From Paenibacillus sp. W2I17 (GTDB lineage: Bacteria; Bacillota; Bacilli; Paenibacillales; Paenibacillaceae): a stretch of DNA of 64,000 nt. Under the pieces are notes generated by a model that made no database searches, was not told the origin of the DNA, and saw only the letters and a list, made by a program, of their open reading frames with translations. The DNA lies in assembly GCF_030815985.1 (NCBI RefSeq), contig NZ_JAUSXM010000001.1, positions 930,001 through 994,000 of the forward strand, in the 5' to 3' direction. Position 1 is the first letter of the stretch. Each line of letters starts with the position of its first letter. The position numbers and the translations under genes are program-made. Positions 63,781 through 64,000 of the stretch are shown piece by piece.

Positions 63781-64000
63781 CTATTTTGCTGTTACCAATA
63801 AAATTATTTGCTCTGAAGCAGTCACATTTCCAGATGAAATCGGTTTTTCTACATGTTCTATTACATCGGCATTTGTGATAACAAGTGGGGTTATGATGTC
63901 TTTTGCTTTTTCTTTCACCAAATTTAGATCAACGGTTACAAGCAAATCCCCCGCTTTGACTTTTTTTCCTTCGGTAACATGTGTGGTAAATCCTTCACCC
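63781..64000 (-). CDS. PTS glucose-type IIA domain, C-terminal end
   Basis: A minus-strand gene entering from beyond 64000; 72 codons remain, ending at TAG 63783-63781. GEGFTTHVTEGKKVKAGDLL and then KAKDIITPLVITNAD are the C-terminal strand pattern of crr-type IIA, like the end of BglP at 48144. The active His lies upstream of the window. It is the end of either a free IIA or of a fused permease; the repeat cassette follows as terminator. Confidence 0.82.
   Translation of the reverse strand, partial: GEGFTTHVTEGKKVKAGDLLVTVDLNLVKEKAKDIITPLVITNADVIEHVEKPISSGNVTASEQIILLVTAK

Overview
The window looks like chromosome from a Paenibacillus-type Bacillota. Ribosome binding sites are strong AGGAGG types, with frequent GTG and TTG starts. 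It carries LplABC/YesN-style sugar import, KimA, class III fructose bisphosphatase, LicT/RAT antitermination and CsoR copper control. No rRNA, tRNA, CRISPR array or intact mobile element was seen. Most genes lie on the minus strand in short, well-delimited operons.

Layout. 1-2778 (+): 3' part of a flavin monooxygenase, then an ABC ATPase/permease pair. 3206-5213 (-): a PadR regulator with a DUF2812 protein behind a readable promoter/operator, then UppP. 5575-19834: a pectin locus with a GH43 enzyme, a 1701-residue pectate lyase/pectin methylesterase fusion, a GH105 hydrolase, a solute-binding lipoprotein and two permeases split onto opposite strands, plus a membrane-bound AraC regulator; three CcpA-type cre-like sites sit in its promoter regions. 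20052-24955: a cupin-AraC regulator, a stalk-domain secreted protein, a beta-propeller protein and two tandem surface-type paralogues. 25322-30757 (-): a copper operon (copZ, copA, His/Met-rich lipoprotein, nitrite/sulfite-reductase-like protein, HMA protein, glutaredoxin-like protein, ferredoxin, csoR) with a CsoR-type promoter. 31194-33332: an aberrant methionine aminopeptidase and a PAS-GGDEF protein. 33659-38869 (-): a PhnDCEE-type importer with a tyrosine-phosphatase-fold enzyme and a GntR regulator; one permease gene is frameshifted in a T7 run. 39141-42567: a broken small gene, a small membrane protein, and a PadR-DUF1048-DUF1048-DrrA-DrrB operon. 42965-46360: KimA, then a chimeric MFS/SecA2 pseudogene. 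46679-50995 (-): a licT-bglP-bglA beta-glucoside operon with two RAT/terminator switches. 51299-64000: RCC1-repeat protein, class III FBPase, methyltransferase, LysR regulator/acyltransferase-fold pair, TetR/Old Yellow Enzyme pair with matching operators, GNAT, small membrane protein, APH-type kinase, DUF1648 membrane protein and the end of a PTS IIA domain.

The strongest window-wide pattern not explained by genes is a family of dispersed modular repeats. They sit just 3' of genes and combine a hairpin terminator, a GGGAACATGTTCTTGTCCC-like core and, in some copies, a perfect 18-20 bp inverted repeat. The locus also shows decay and rearrangement: a MFS-SecA2 fusion, an IS3 orfA stub, an in-frame stop and a homopolymer frameshift.
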